DNA from: Pseudomonadota bacterium
GTDB lineage: Bacteria > Pseudomonadota > Gammaproteobacteria > Steroidobacterales > Woeseiaceae
Length of the DNA: 64,000 nucleotides
Direction: 5' to 3'
NCBI GenBank assembly: GCA_022563195.1
Contig: JADFNV010000001.1
Location: 1-64,000 of the forward strand
In this document: positions 16,552 through 25,819 of the stretch, in pieces
Position numbering within the stretch: the stretch's first letter is position 1
Layout of the letters: each line of letters opens with the position of its first letter
Position numbers and translations under genes: made by a program
Notes under the pieces: model-generated
What the model was told of the DNA's origin: nothing
What the model saw: the letters and a program-made list of their open reading frames with translations, nothing else
Database searches by the model: none

Positions 16552-17133
16552 CTAGAACAACATCTTCGCCGTCACGACAAAACGTAATGATCCGCCAATG
16601 TCACTCCCGTCGAACGGGTAGCACGTTACCAGGCTCAGCATGGGTACTTCTGTATCCAGCAGCAGGCTGCCGCGACGTGAGTCAACGATATCGATACCAA
16701 TTACCTCGTAGAGATGTTTGCGCCCGCCAGGCGTCTCAATGAACAGCGATTCACCAATTTCTATGTCTCTCAGAAAACTGAAATGCGTGTCCCTGTGCCC
16801 GGCGATAACGCTATTGCCTTTCTCGCCAGGCAATACGCTTGCGCTCAGGTGGCCTGGACCGAAAGCCAGGGTGCGACCTGATCCTCCCGCAAACACGATC
16901 AGGTCTACATCGCCCGACTTCGCTGTGAGACGCGCAACTGGCCAGGTATCCGCCCATGGCCAGGGAACAGGACGTTCATTACCGAGGGAAGCCTGAATCC
17001 ATGCACGCTGCATGAGTTCCTGTGCAAGCCACGCCTTTGCCGGAATGTACGCTCCCTGGCCAAGTTGCCAGAATCCAAAACACAGCAAACACGCCACAAT
17101 GCAGCCCCGTGCCGAATTAATACGCAGGACCAC
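16552..17133 (-). CDS. class GN sortase
   Basis: A 193-residue membrane-anchored transpeptidase that cleaves a sorting signal on its dedicated substrate and attaches it to an envelope acceptor. An N-terminal TM anchor (about residues 10-30) is followed by the sortase fold with the catalytic His in VIAGHRDTHF, the Cys in LSLVTCYPF and the Arg in GSLRFVV. These match the Gram-negative (class GN) sortases of marine proteobacteria. Its start overlaps the end of the target gene by 17 bases. Only one substrate gene is visible, next door. Confidence 0.93.
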   Translation of the reverse strand: MVLRINSARGCIVACLLCFGFWQLGQGAYIPAKAWLAQELMQRAWIQASLGNERPVPWPWADTWPVARLTAKSGDVDLIVFAGGSGRTLAFGPGHLSASVLPGEKGNSVIAGHRDTHFSFLRDIEIGESLFIETPGGRKHLYEVIGIDIVDSRRGSLLLDTEVPMLSLVTCYPFDGSDIGGSLRFVVTAKMLF

Positions 17134-19288
17134 TGAATACCCTCCTTCGCAGCAGCGGCGCCGCGAAAAGCAATAACGCCGCCAACAGTGCCGCCAATCC
17201 TGATAGCTGCAGAATGGCGGCGTTTGTCGCTGTCGCGGGAAAACCGAAGATCGCCGAACCGCTCTGGCCGTAAGGGATCAGGTTGGCAAGCTGTTCGTTT
17301 GTCAGCGGTTCGCCGGCAGGTCGAACCGGTGTTTTGTCGACGGCAATCAGACTCGTGTATTTGCTGACGAGATGATGCGACAGCGCGGTTGCCACGATCG
17401 CCGAGCGCGTTTCATCTGCGTCGGCGCCACGACGTGCACCGTCGAGTAAATCGGCAATGCGTGCCCGCGCCCACAGCGCCGCAACACCCGAACTCTGCCC
17501 GTCGATTTCAAGCACGAGGTCACGCGACCATGCGCCACCGACAGAGTCCCCGCTTATGCGAACAACATCGCCGCGCCGAAACGGACCCGACGCCCTGGCT
17601 TTCACGGTAACCGGTTCGCCGAGGTAAAGGTCGGGCACGACGGTTGGGTAACTGTCTATAACGTTGCCACTGGGCCACTGAACGTTGATGTTCGTTACTT
17701 GTGGATGCTCAAGCTTGCGAAACAGCCGATCCATTTTTTCGCCGACCTCGTGCGACGCGCTGATCAGCGTAAACGTACCGCGGCCCGCCGCGGCGGCTTT
17801 GCGCATGAACCAACTGTTGGGTGCCGACCCGATACCAACGGTGAACAGCCGTGCATTGTTGAGCTCAGCTTCGATGAGACTGAACAGGCCTTCTTCGTTG
17901 CCGACCGCACCATCGGTAATAAATATGATCTGCCGGAGATAGGACTCCGTAACTGGCGCGCGTAAAGCGAATTCCAGCGCCGGGTACATTTCGGTGCCAC
18001 CGTTCGCTTGTAACTGTTTTACGAATTTTTGCGCGATGCCGATGTTTGTTGCAGCCGCCAACACACTGGTCCGGAAAAGCGCATGTGTGAATGAATTGAA
18101 TTCGATGACATTGAACCGGTCTCCCGGACGCAACCCGTCAATCGCGCGCCGCAACGCCTGTTTCGCTTGCTGCATCGATACGCCGTGCATCGAACCCGAG
18201 GTGTCGATAATAAATATCAGCTCGCGCGGCAGTTGCGCACCTGGCACATCACCGAGTTCGGGAGGCACGACCATGATCAGGTAATACGGTTCGCCATTGA
18301 TGGTTTCAGTGAATGCCATCGCTCGCGGTGATGATGACGGAACAGGTCGCCACAAAAGTTCGAAATCGTGATCCATTGCCGCCCGCTGACCGGCCATCGT
18401 AACGATGTAGCGGCCATCGGTCTCGCCCACGTCGACCGGGTGATAACGACTCGCGATTATCTTGAGTGGCATGCCCGCGTTAACGCTCGCACGCAGCGAA
18501 ATCCTGTGGCCCCCGGAGGCAGAAACCATCGGCGGCGAAATAAGTGATGCGTCATCGACCAACGACGTGTCCGGCGACCATCCGCTTCCCTGCCGATCCG
18601 GTAACGGTTGCCCCGGGATATAACGCGGCGTGAGCGTCATCGGAAATCTGAGACTGAATGTGCCCTCGTCATACTGCAGATTTTCGAGGTATTCGATTTC
18701 GACGATGACCGTCTCGCCAGGCGCGATATTGGCTACAGACGTCGTGAACAGATTTGCGCGTTGCTGCTCGACAAGGCTGGTCTTCTTGCCGGCTTGCTTC
18801 GCCTGCTCGTACTCTTTTCTTGCCTGGTTTTTTTCGCGAATCTCGGCTTCAATGAAACGGTCGCCGATATAGAGGCGCATGTGATCGACTGCAGCCTTGT
18901 CCGGCAACGGGAAAACGTAGACGCCTTCCACCCACTCCCTGCCCGTGTTCTTGAACTCCTGCATGACCGACACGCGCGCAACGAGGCCGTTGACCGTTAT
19001 GTTAACGTCGGTGTTGAGCAAGGTCGCAATGACGTAGCCCTGTTCCATGCGCAGGAGAAGGCTGCCCGCCTGCATTTCCCCGGGCGTTGGGCCGTTTGCA
19101 GCGGCGGAAACGGGTCGAGCCATGAGTATCGTCATAAGCAATAAATGCCAGGCCCGGACAGACTGACGTTGCAAAAGAGTCGCGACTTGGTGTCGCCCCG
19201 ATGCCTGTTTTAGTCCTGGATGCCAGCAGCTGCGGCAGTATTGCGGTTGCGGCTGCCTGCGAATCATTCGCGATTTCGGTTGACGCAT
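17117..19288 (-). CDS. marine proteobacterial sortase target protein (VIT and vWA domains)
   Basis: This 723-residue surface protein is the dedicated substrate of the adjacent sortase. A long N-region precedes a signal peptide (LLLMTILMARPVSA, cleavage near AAANG). A VIT domain follows (VNGLVARVSVMQEFKNTGREWVEG; VFPLPDKAAV), then a vWA domain with MIDAS motif DTSGSM. The C-terminus carries a sorting motif (FPATATN), a hydrophobic stretch and RRR. I chose ATG 19288 because AAGGAG lies seven bases upstream; the longer frame would run into the divergent regulator. Confidence 0.93.
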   Translation of the reverse strand: MRQPKSRMIRRQPQPQYCRSCWHPGLKQASGRHQVATLLQRQSVRAWHLLLMTILMARPVSAAANGPTPGEMQAGSLLLRMEQGYVIATLLNTDVNITVNGLVARVSVMQEFKNTGREWVEGVYVFPLPDKAAVDHMRLYIGDRFIEAEIREKNQARKEYEQAKQAGKKTSLVEQQRANLFTTSVANIAPGETVIVEIEYLENLQYDEGTFSLRFPMTLTPRYIPGQPLPDRQGSGWSPDTSLVDDASLISPPMVSASGGHRISLRASVNAGMPLKIIASRYHPVDVGETDGRYIVTMAGQRAAMDHDFELLWRPVPSSSPRAMAFTETINGEPYYLIMVVPPELGDVPGAQLPRELIFIIDTSGSMHGVSMQQAKQALRRAIDGLRPGDRFNVIEFNSFTHALFRTSVLAAATNIGIAQKFVKQLQANGGTEMYPALEFALRAPVTESYLRQIIFITDGAVGNEEGLFSLIEAELNNARLFTVGIGSAPNSWFMRKAAAAGRGTFTLISASHEVGEKMDRLFRKLEHPQVTNINVQWPSGNVIDSYPTVVPDLYLGEPVTVKARASGPFRRGDVVRISGDSVGGAWSRDLVLEIDGQSSGVAALWARARIADLLDGARRGADADETRSAIVATALSHHLVSKYTSLIAVDKTPVRPAGEPLTNEQLANLIPYGQSGSAIFGFPATATNAAILQLSGLAALLAALLLFAAPLLRRRVFSGPAY

Positions 19289-19409
19289 TACGGGGCTCCT
19301 TGTGGCTTGTGACCCATTGCAACAAGCTAAAACGCCAGGCCGTGGACAACGGCATGGCAATGCACCGGCGTAATGTGGCAAATTATGGCGATATTCAAAG
19401 GAGCAGCCT

Positions 19410-20102
19410 GTGGCCAAGCGCATTGCGATCGTCGAGGACGAAATTGCCATTCGAGACAACTACGTGGCCGCGTTTCAGCGCGAAGGCTACGTCGTCGATG
19501 CATACGCCGATCGTGACTCGGCGATGCAGGCCTTCGATGCTCGGCTTCCAGACCTCGTCGTGATCGACATCAATCTCAGGGACGACGTAGAAGGTGGCTT
19601 CGAGTTGTGCCGGGTGCTGCGCTCGAGAGCGGCCGAGTTGCCGATTATTTTCCTGACTGCCAGAGATAGTGAATTCGACGCCGTTTCGGGATTACGTCTT
19701 GGTGCCGATGATTACCTGACGAAAGACATCAGCCTGCCGCACTTGATGGCGCGAGTTGCCGCGTTGTTTCGGCGCCTCGATGCGCTACAAAGACCGCCGG
19801 CGCGCGAGAACCGGATGCTGCGAGGAGATCTCGAGATCGATACGGATCGGATGACCGTGCTCTGGCAAGAACAATCCGTAGGCCTGACTCTAACCGAGTT
19901 CTGGCTTGTACATGCAATGGCACGTTACCCGGGCCACGTGAAGAATCGACAACAGTTGATGGACGCGGCGCAGGCTGTGCTCGACGACAACACGATTACA
20001 TCGCATATCAAACGCATTCGTCGCAAGTTTATCAGCATCGATCCCGCCTTCGATTCAATCGAAACTGTATACGGCATGGGTTATCGCTGGCTGAGCGGCT
20101 AG
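19410..20102 (+). CDS. pdsR: dedicated sortase system response regulator
   Basis: This 230-residue OmpR/PhoB-type response regulator has a receiver domain with phosphoacceptor Asp in DLVVIDINL and Lys in DYLTKDI, and a C-terminal winged helix ending DSIETVYGMGYRWL. It begins with GTG 19410, preceded by AAGGAG. It is divergent from the sortase target gene, with about 120 bases between, and directly precedes its histidine kinase. Position and sequence fit the proteobacterial dedicated sortase regulator, presumably controlling the sortase locus. Confidence 0.92.
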   Translation: MAKRIAIVEDEIAIRDNYVAAFQREGYVVDAYADRDSAMQAFDARLPDLVVIDINLRDDVEGGFELCRVLRSRAAELPIIFLTARDSEFDAVSGLRLGADDYLTKDISLPHLMARVAALFRRLDALQRPPARENRMLRGDLEIDTDRMTVLWQEQSVGLTLTEFWLVHAMARYPGHVKNRQQLMDAAQAVLDDNTITSHIKRIRRKFISIDPAFDSIETVYGMGYRWLSG

Positions 20103-20118
20103 CAGCCATCTCTCCACG

Positions 20119-22155
20119 ATGAATCTCAAGCAGCAGTTGCTCCTCGTCAGTCTGCTGACCCTCGTGCTGCCGTGGGCCGGATGTCAGTTCATTCGCGAAA
20201 CCGAGTCGGCATTACGGGAAGGCCAACAGCACCTGCTCGCGGGTACGGCACGTGCAATCGCCGATGCTCTCGCCCAATACCCGGAGGAATTCCCCCCCAT
20301 CCACGTTGCCAATCACCTCTACGGCGACCAACTCTATGGCCACCACCTTAAGACGAGACCCGAAATCGATGGATACTTTGACGACTGGACGTTAGGGCGC
20401 GATTCGCTGCGTGATATGCGCGGTGTTGACGGTCCTGTTCGTTTTGCAATCGGTCTCTATGATCAGACCGTGTACCTGTATGTTGATGTCGCTGACAAAA
20501 ATGTAGTGTACGCAAGTGCAGGAACCATCGCGGTGGATGACGGCACTCGATTTGCCGATCGCGTGGGCCTGATCAATACAAGCCCGCCGTTTCTCGAAGA
20601 GACGCTGATGTTTGCCGCTGAAGCGCCTGGCCCGATTGTCACTTACATCAAAACCGCCTACGGTTTTGCGCCCGAACCGACCATTCATGCGTACTGGCAG
20701 GACGGACCGCGTGGATATCACATTGAAGCCCGCATTCCTGCACGTTTGCTCGGTACGCATCTCGGCATCGTCGTCAACAACACCGCTGATGAAGTCCAGG
20801 CCGCTGTTCGCAGCGCCAGTTTTGCTGCCCGTACGCCGGGGGCATTCGTCAGCATGTCTCCCGAGTTGACGCGAATAGCTGCAAGTCTTGCGCAACCCGG
20901 CATGCGCTTGTTCGTAACTGACGCGTCGGGCTGGAGAATCGCCACAGTCGGCGACGTTTCGGTTGCGTCCACCGAGCGCCTGGGATTCGGAACGACCTGG
21001 CTGCGAATTGCATATGACGCCCTCGTCGAATCCGGCCAGGATGCAGAATTGGCCGGCCCCGATGCCAGTGGTCGCGAGCAACAGGGATACATCGTACAGG
21101 CTCTCGACGGCCGCGAATCGGTGAGTTGGTTTCGCAGCGCTGACAGTGGCAGGGCCGTGGTCGCCGTTGCCCAGCCCATAATCGTCGACAACACGACCAT
21201 TGGCGCTGTTATTCTGCAACAAGGCACGGATGCGATCCTCAGCCTTGGAAACCGGACTCTCGCACGACTAATGAATGTAACCGTCATCGCCACATTACTC
21301 GTGGCGGCAGCGCTTCTTGGTTATGCGACATGGTTGTCGCGGCGCATTCGGCGCTTAAGTCTCGCGGCAGAGTACGCACTCGAAAGTGACGACTTGCGCA
21401 AGGCACTGCCGAGTGCGTTGTCGGGCGATGAAGTCGGTGACCTGTCGCGAAGTTTTTCGCACGTTCTGCATCAACTCGGTGACTATAACGATTACTTGCG
21501 TTCGCTTGCATCGAAGCTGTCGCATGAACTGCGCACGCCATTGGCGATCGTCACCTCGTCACTTGATAATCTCGAGCATGAAGATCTAAGCGAAGCATCC
21601 GCGACCTACGCGGCCAGAGCTAAAGGTGGCGCCGACCGATTGCGTCGAATCCTGACCGCGATGAGCGAAGCAAGCCGGGTTGAAGAGCTGATGCAGCACG
21701 CCGACGCCGAAAACTTCGATCTTTGTGAAGTGCTGGAATCTACGGTTGCCGCCTATCGCGACGTCTATCCCAATCGACAGTTCGTGTTTCAAACAGATCT
21801 TGAAACGGGCCCAACGCAGGGCTCGCCCGAGTTGCTGATTCAGATGCTCGACAAACTCGTCGACAATGCCGTGGACTTCAGCGATGACAGCAACACTATC
21901 GCAATAGGCCTGCACTCCGACGAAGCCATGCTGCAATTGACGGTTACAAACCCCGGGCCGCCGCTACCCGAACGCATGCGCTCGCAATTGTTCGACTCGT
22001 TGGTCTCTGTACGTTCAGGCGACGACAAGCACCTCGGCCTTGGGCTATATATCGCGAAGCTCATTGCCGAAGGGCACGGCGGCACCATCAGCGCGACGAA
22101 CACAGATAATGGTGTTACATTTTTGGTGTCGTTGCCTCGCGAGCACTTCGACTGA
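20119..22155 (+). CDS. pdsS: dedicated sortase system histidine kinase with CBM9/DOMON-like sensor
   Basis: A 678-residue membrane kinase. One TM lies at residues about 5-22; a large periplasmic region has a CBM9/DOMON-like segment (EIDGYFDDWTLGRD; YLYVDVADKNVVYA) and a second half of unknown fold. A second TM lies near residues 380-400 (VTVIATLLVAAALLGYATWLS), then HAMP, HisKA with SHELRTPLAIV, and an ATPase domain with DNAVDFS and GLGLYIAKLIAEGHGG. It follows pdsR by 16 bases. The sensor resemblance suggests a saccharide or small-ligand signal, which is inference. Confidence 0.9.
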   Translation: MNLKQQLLLVSLLTLVLPWAGCQFIRETESALREGQQHLLAGTARAIADALAQYPEEFPPIHVANHLYGDQLYGHHLKTRPEIDGYFDDWTLGRDSLRDMRGVDGPVRFAIGLYDQTVYLYVDVADKNVVYASAGTIAVDDGTRFADRVGLINTSPPFLEETLMFAAEAPGPIVTYIKTAYGFAPEPTIHAYWQDGPRGYHIEARIPARLLGTHLGIVVNNTADEVQAAVRSASFAARTPGAFVSMSPELTRIAASLAQPGMRLFVTDASGWRIATVGDVSVASTERLGFGTTWLRIAYDALVESGQDAELAGPDASGREQQGYIVQALDGRESVSWFRSADSGRAVVAVAQPIIVDNTTIGAVILQQGTDAILSLGNRTLARLMNVTVIATLLVAAALLGYATWLSRRIRRLSLAAEYALESDDLRKALPSALSGDEVGDLSRSFSHVLHQLGDYNDYLRSLASKLSHELRTPLAIVTSSLDNLEHEDLSEASATYAARAKGGADRLRRILTAMSEASRVEELMQHADAENFDLCEVLESTVAAYRDVYPNRQFVFQTDLETGPTQGSPELLIQMLDKLVDNAVDFSDDSNTIAIGLHSDEAMLQLTVTNPGPPLPERMRSQLFDSLVSVRSGDDKHLGLGLYIAKLIAEGHGGTISATNTDNGVTFLVSLPREHFD

Positions 22156-22444
22156 AAATAGTGGTCAACTAATCTACTCTTGGTCCAGATCGCCGATATT
22201 CTTCTTGATTTCTTCGCCTCACCCCTATGGGTAATGCAGATGATCGTAGCGGCGCAGATCTGCAAAAAACCCGGTAGTTTCGAGCGTGGTGCCTGCGTCC
22301 CTGACATTGGCAAGGCCCATGTACTGTAGCGTTTGCTAACGCCTGCGGGAGAACTTTGCCAAATTGCGAGGCGATCGCGTTGGCGTTACGGCCCTGTAGC
22401 ATCTAAGCTTAGGAAAACGAAGGAAAAAAAGGGGGCGAGCGCGC
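22156..22444. other. intergenic region, 289 bases
   Basis: This gap between the sortase kinase and the partner-switching cluster shows no convincing gene or tRNA. It must hold the promoter of the cluster that begins at 22445, but I cannot place it with confidence. A purine-rich stretch (AAAAAAAGGGGGCGAG) just before 22445 is the likely ribosome-binding site. Confidence 0.5.
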
Positions 22445-23719
22445 TTGTCCGTACCTCTGCACAAACAGAACCCGCATGAGATTACTCGTGAGTCGCTGGT
22501 TCAGATCCTTGAGATCATGTACCGGCTGGCAGCACCCGATTCGCTGCCGATGCTCTTACGGGAGATTATCGAAGTCGGCAAGATTGCGATCGTTGCCGAA
22601 GGCGGCGTCCTTTGGCTACTCGATCGGCCAACGGGCGACCTCGTTAAGGTAATTCCCTCCTCCGACGAGCCCGAGCGAACGAAAACGGGAGAGGGTCTCG
22701 CCGGCCATTGTGCTATTGCCATGCAGATCACCGATATTTATGATTGCCGTGAAGACGACCGTTTCGCTGCGACACCCCTCCATGTGGAGGAGTTCGAAAC
22801 CCGGTCACTGCTCAGCGTTCCTATCATTGGCCAGGACGATCAATTGCTTGGCGTCATGCAGTGGCTTGGCGAACACCCGGGACAATTCGATCAGCATGAC
22901 CAATGGATCGCGCCTGCGCTTGCCGCCGAAGCCTCTATCGCCATTCAACACTCGGAGATGACCAGCGAATTGCTCGCCAACGCAGTTTTGAGCCGCGAAG
23001 TCGCCGTCGCGAGGGAAATACAGATAAGCACGTTACCCGATACCATGCCTGAGGTTGCCGGCTACGATGTGCATGGGCAATTTCTGCCGACGGATCACAC
23101 GGGGGGCGACCTCTTTGATCTGGTGATGCTGGACGGACGGCTTTTTATTCTCCTCGGCGACGCCACCGGACATGGATTTGGGCCCGCGCTTTCTGCGACG
23201 CAGATGCAGGCCATGCTGCGAGTCGCGTTTCGTCTCGGCGCCGATCTCGATGCGGCCTACACCCAGGTCAACAACCAGCTCAACGAAGACCTGCCGGATG
23301 ACCGTTTCATTACCGCGTTCATCGGCTTCCTGGATCCGGCAACTCACGAAGTGGAATTCCACTCGGGTGGTCAGGGCCCGATCCTGATTTATCGGGCTGC
23401 CAGCGACGAATGCGAGTGGCACAAGCCGACGAACTTTCCGATCGGCATCATGGAACTCGACGGCACTGCGGAGGGACAGACAGAGGCGCTGGAGCCAGGT
23501 GACATACTCGCGGTCATTTCGGACGGTATCTACGAATTTGCGACCGCCGACGGCGCCGAGTTCGGCGAAGACGGCGTTGCAAAGGTGATGCGCCTCGGCC
23601 ATGAGCTGACGATGGCCGAATTGAGTCAGAAGTTAATCGATGCTGCGTTCGATTTCGGCGGTGACGTACCACAGGCCGACGACATTACCCTGGTTATGAT
23701 CCGGCGGTTGCCGAAATAA
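22445..23719 (+). CDS. GAF-PP2C (SpoIIE-type) phosphatase, partner-switching
   Basis: A 424-residue protein. The N-terminal GAF-like domain covers about residues 30-175; a linker helix (SREVAVAREIQISTLPD) leads into a SpoIIE/RsbU-type Ser/Thr phosphatase domain. The metal-binding residues are seen in TDHTGGDLFDLV, LLGDATGHGFGPAL, VISDGIYEF and QADDITLVMI. Such phosphatases dephosphorylate a STAS antagonist, which then captures an RsbW-like kinase. Both partners are the next two genes. The start is TTG 22445 with a strong GGGGGCGAG upstream. The signal sensed by the GAF domain is unknown. Confidence 0.9.
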   Translation: MSVPLHKQNPHEITRESLVQILEIMYRLAAPDSLPMLLREIIEVGKIAIVAEGGVLWLLDRPTGDLVKVIPSSDEPERTKTGEGLAGHCAIAMQITDIYDCREDDRFAATPLHVEEFETRSLLSVPIIGQDDQLLGVMQWLGEHPGQFDQHDQWIAPALAAEASIAIQHSEMTSELLANAVLSREVAVAREIQISTLPDTMPEVAGYDVHGQFLPTDHTGGDLFDLVMLDGRLFILLGDATGHGFGPALSATQMQAMLRVAFRLGADLDAAYTQVNNQLNEDLPDDRFITAFIGFLDPATHEVEFHSGGQGPILIYRAASDECEWHKPTNFPIGIMELDGTAEGQTEALEPGDILAVISDGIYEFATADGAEFGEDGVAKVMRLGHELTMAELSQKLIDAAFDFGGDVPQADDITLVMIRRLPK

Positions 23720-23745
23720 ACTTGCGGCTATTCGAGGGCGAGAGT

Positions 23746-24144
23746 ATGCAACAGGAATTTGGACGAAGTCTCGATAATTTGCAGACTATTGTCAGCTTCA
23801 CCGATCAATTTTTTGCGCAGAACGATATCGATGACTCTGTTCGTTACATCGTTGATCTCTGTGTCGAGGAATTGTTCGTCAACATGGTGACCTACGACAC
23901 CGAGACTGAATCAGACATCCTTATCGAGATGAAGCCTCACGCGCACGGCGTTGAAGTGACCTTAACTGACTTCGACGTGATGAGATTCGATCCCCGTGAC
24001 GCCGAGCCCGTCGACATAGACGCGCCGCTCGAACAGCGCACACCGGGAGGCCTGGGTCTCTATCTCGTGTCGAAGATGGTGAGTTCGATCCACTACGAGT
24101 ATCGAAATCGCACCAGCAAGATCACATTCATTGCGGACCGGTGA
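23746..24144 (+). CDS. RsbW-like anti-sigma/serine kinase
   Basis: This short GHKL-fold protein (132 residues) has the N-box CVEELFVNMVTYD and the G-box TPGGLGLYLVSKM. Members bind ATP and phosphorylate a STAS partner or sequester a target regulator. It lies between the PP2C phosphatase and the STAS gene, the classical order of a switch module. I prefer ATG 23746, preceded by GAGGGCGAG, to the TTG at 23722. Which partner it sequesters is not visible; the nearby ECF sigma factor is one candidate, but RsbW proteins usually do not bind ECF sigmas. Confidence 0.88.
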   Translation: MQQEFGRSLDNLQTIVSFTDQFFAQNDIDDSVRYIVDLCVEELFVNMVTYDTETESDILIEMKPHAHGVEVTLTDFDVMRFDPRDAEPVDIDAPLEQRTPGGLGLYLVSKMVSSIHYEYRNRTSKITFIADR

Positions 24145-24149
24145 GGCTT

Positions 24150-24443
24150 ATGTTTCAGATTGGATTTGACGACGCAGGCACGATTATCGCGGAAGGCCGA
24201 CTGGATGCCGCGCAGGCCCCCAGGGCGCAGGAATTTCTCGATGCGGTCACCGAGGAGTGCATCCTCGACCTGGGCCAGCTGGAATACATATCCAGCGCCG
24301 GGCTCGGTGTTCTGCTGCGCACGCATAAACGACTGATGAGTGACGGGCGCGGCCTGAAGCTCATCAATGTCAATCGTCATATCAATGACATATTCATGTA
24401 TTCCGGCTTTGACAAGCTTTTTGAGATCGAGGCAGCGGTTTGA
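24150..24443 (+). CDS. STAS-domain anti-sigma factor antagonist
   Basis: A 97-residue single STAS domain with the phosphorylatable serine in LEYISSAGLGVLLRTHK, as in SpoIIAA and RsbV. It is the likely substrate of the RsbW-like kinase and the PP2C phosphatase upstream. Its start is ATG 24150 with TGAGG upstream; GTG 24141 overlaps the previous stop and is an alternative. Forty-eight bases separate it from the ECF sigma gene. Confidence 0.9.
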   Translation: MFQIGFDDAGTIIAEGRLDAAQAPRAQEFLDAVTEECILDLGQLEYISSAGLGVLLRTHKRLMSDGRGLKLINVNRHINDIFMYSGFDKLFEIEAAV

Positions 24444-24491
24444 TGTTTTTTCTCGCCAATGCACCAACTTTTCCCGGTCCGCGGAGTATTT

Positions 24492-25037
24492 ATGACTAGA
24501 GACCAGGAAATCGCAATGGTGAAGGATTGCCAGCAAGGCGACATGAAGGCATTGGATACTTTAGTGAGACAACTGCAAACACCCGTCTACAACGCTGCAT
24601 ACCGCATGCTCGGTAGCGCCGATGAAGCTGCAGATGTTACGCAAACCACGTTCTTGAAGGTTTTCGAGAACTTGCATCGCTTTGACCCGAAATACAGATT
24701 ATTCAGCTGGACGTATCGCATCGCCGTCAATGAAGCCGTCGATCAGCTCAGACGGCGCAAGCGCGTCAAGCCACTCCAGGACCCGCCCAAATCGGATACA
24801 GACCAGCCACAGGAAATGGCCGCTGCCTCGCAGCTCAGTCGCGAAGTGCAAGCAACGCTGATGGAGCTCAATGAAGATCAGCGGGCCGTGATCGTTCTGC
24901 ACTATTTCAGCGACTGCAGTTACAAGGATATCGGACACATACTCGACCTGCCCGAGAAAACCGTAAAATCGCGGCTATTCGCGGCACGACAACATCTGAA
25001 AAACAAGCTGCAGGGGCGCGGAGTATTTTCGTCATGA
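24492..25037 (+). CDS. ECF-type RNA polymerase sigma factor (RpoE-like)
   Basis: A 181-residue group 4 sigma factor. Region 2 is MLGSADEAADVTQTTFLKVFENLHRFDPKYRLFSWTYRIAVNEAVDQLRRRKR. Region 4 is MELNEDQRAVIVLHYFSDCSYKDIGHILDLPEKTVKSRL. GGAG stands six bases before ATG 24492. Its stop overlaps the anti-sigma start by ATGA (25034-25037), the common ECF/anti-sigma coupling. Regulated genes cannot be read directly; self-regulation is likely. Confidence 0.93.
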   Translation: MTRDQEIAMVKDCQQGDMKALDTLVRQLQTPVYNAAYRMLGSADEAADVTQTTFLKVFENLHRFDPKYRLFSWTYRIAVNEAVDQLRRRKRVKPLQDPPKSDTDQPQEMAAASQLSREVQATLMELNEDQRAVIVLHYFSDCSYKDIGHILDLPEKTVKSRLFAARQHLKNKLQGRGVFSS

Positions 25038-25819
25038 CAGATGATCGCAAACTGGAACTGGTTAGCGCTGCAGTCGATCGTGAGCTTGGCGCCGGCGACC
25101 AGGCCGAGCTGGACGCATTGCTCGAATCGTCTGCAGAGGCCCGCGCGTTCAAATCGGAACTTGAGGAGCTTGACTCACTGTTGAGCGGCATTCCGGACCT
25201 CGAGCCACCCGAATTCCTGCACGCTTCGATAATGGCCCGGACCAAGGTGGCGCGACGCAAGGTCTCAATTTTTGACTTCTTGACCGCACTGCGACCCGGC
25301 GCCGGTTTGCGTTATGCCCTGGCCGCCGCCGCGGGTGCTTTGGTCGTTGCAATTTTTCTCCAAGACCAGGCGATGCTTTGGGACGATACTCATATCACCG
25401 ATCTCGTTGGAACGATGGCCCCGGGTACCGCCTCGGCTGACGTAGACATCATCGATTCATTTTCATTCCGCACAGACGGGCTGGAAAGCCTCGTCCAGCT
25501 CCAGCGTAATCAGGGCTTCATGGTGCTGGTCGTACGGATTGATGCCATCGCACCAATCGATATTTCAGTGGACTTAACAGGTACCGGCCTTGAGCCAGAT
25601 GCCGTCGCACAGATAAATAGCGATTTTGAATCCATAGCGTTTGCTGGCCAGGCAATTAACATGCGGGCCATTGGCAAGCAAAGAATGAGTATTTTGTTAC
25701 GCCGTGTCGATGACACGGAATTCGCCGGGGAGGCGACGATTACGTTTGAGTATTCAAACGAAGGTAATTTGCTTCAGCGCCGTTCGCTGACAGCGACTTT
25801 GACAGGAGTAAGACAATGA
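25034..25819 (+). CDS. membrane anti-sigma factor
   Basis: A 261-residue protein. The cytoplasmic N-terminus (residues 1-90) is acidic and helical (SAAVDRELGAGDQAELDALLES), like the RseA-type anti-sigma domain without a zinc motif. One TM spans about residues 92-109 (LRYALAAAAGALVVAIFLQ), and the remaining 150 residues are periplasmic with no recognised fold. It most likely holds the upstream ECF sigma at the membrane. Its start overlaps the sigma stop and its stop overlaps the repeat-protein start (25816-25819). PrsW, encoded downstream, is a likely protease for it. Confidence 0.82.
   Translation: MTDDRKLELVSAAVDRELGAGDQAELDALLESSAEARAFKSELEELDSLLSGIPDLEPPEFLHASIMARTKVARRKVSIFDFLTALRPGAGLRYALAAAAGALVVAIFLQDQAMLWDDTHITDLVGTMAPGTASADVDIIDSFSFRTDGLESLVQLQRNQGFMVLVVRIDAIAPIDISVDLTGTGLEPDAVAQINSDFESIAFAGQAINMRAIGKQRMSILLRRVDDTEFAGEATITFEYSNEGNLLQRRSLTATLTGVRQ

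Noticed and set aside
17117-19459. Full 780-residue frame of the sortase target
   Set aside because: The extra 57 residues have no signal-peptide features and would overlap the divergent regulator; a good ribosome-binding site precedes ATG 19288.
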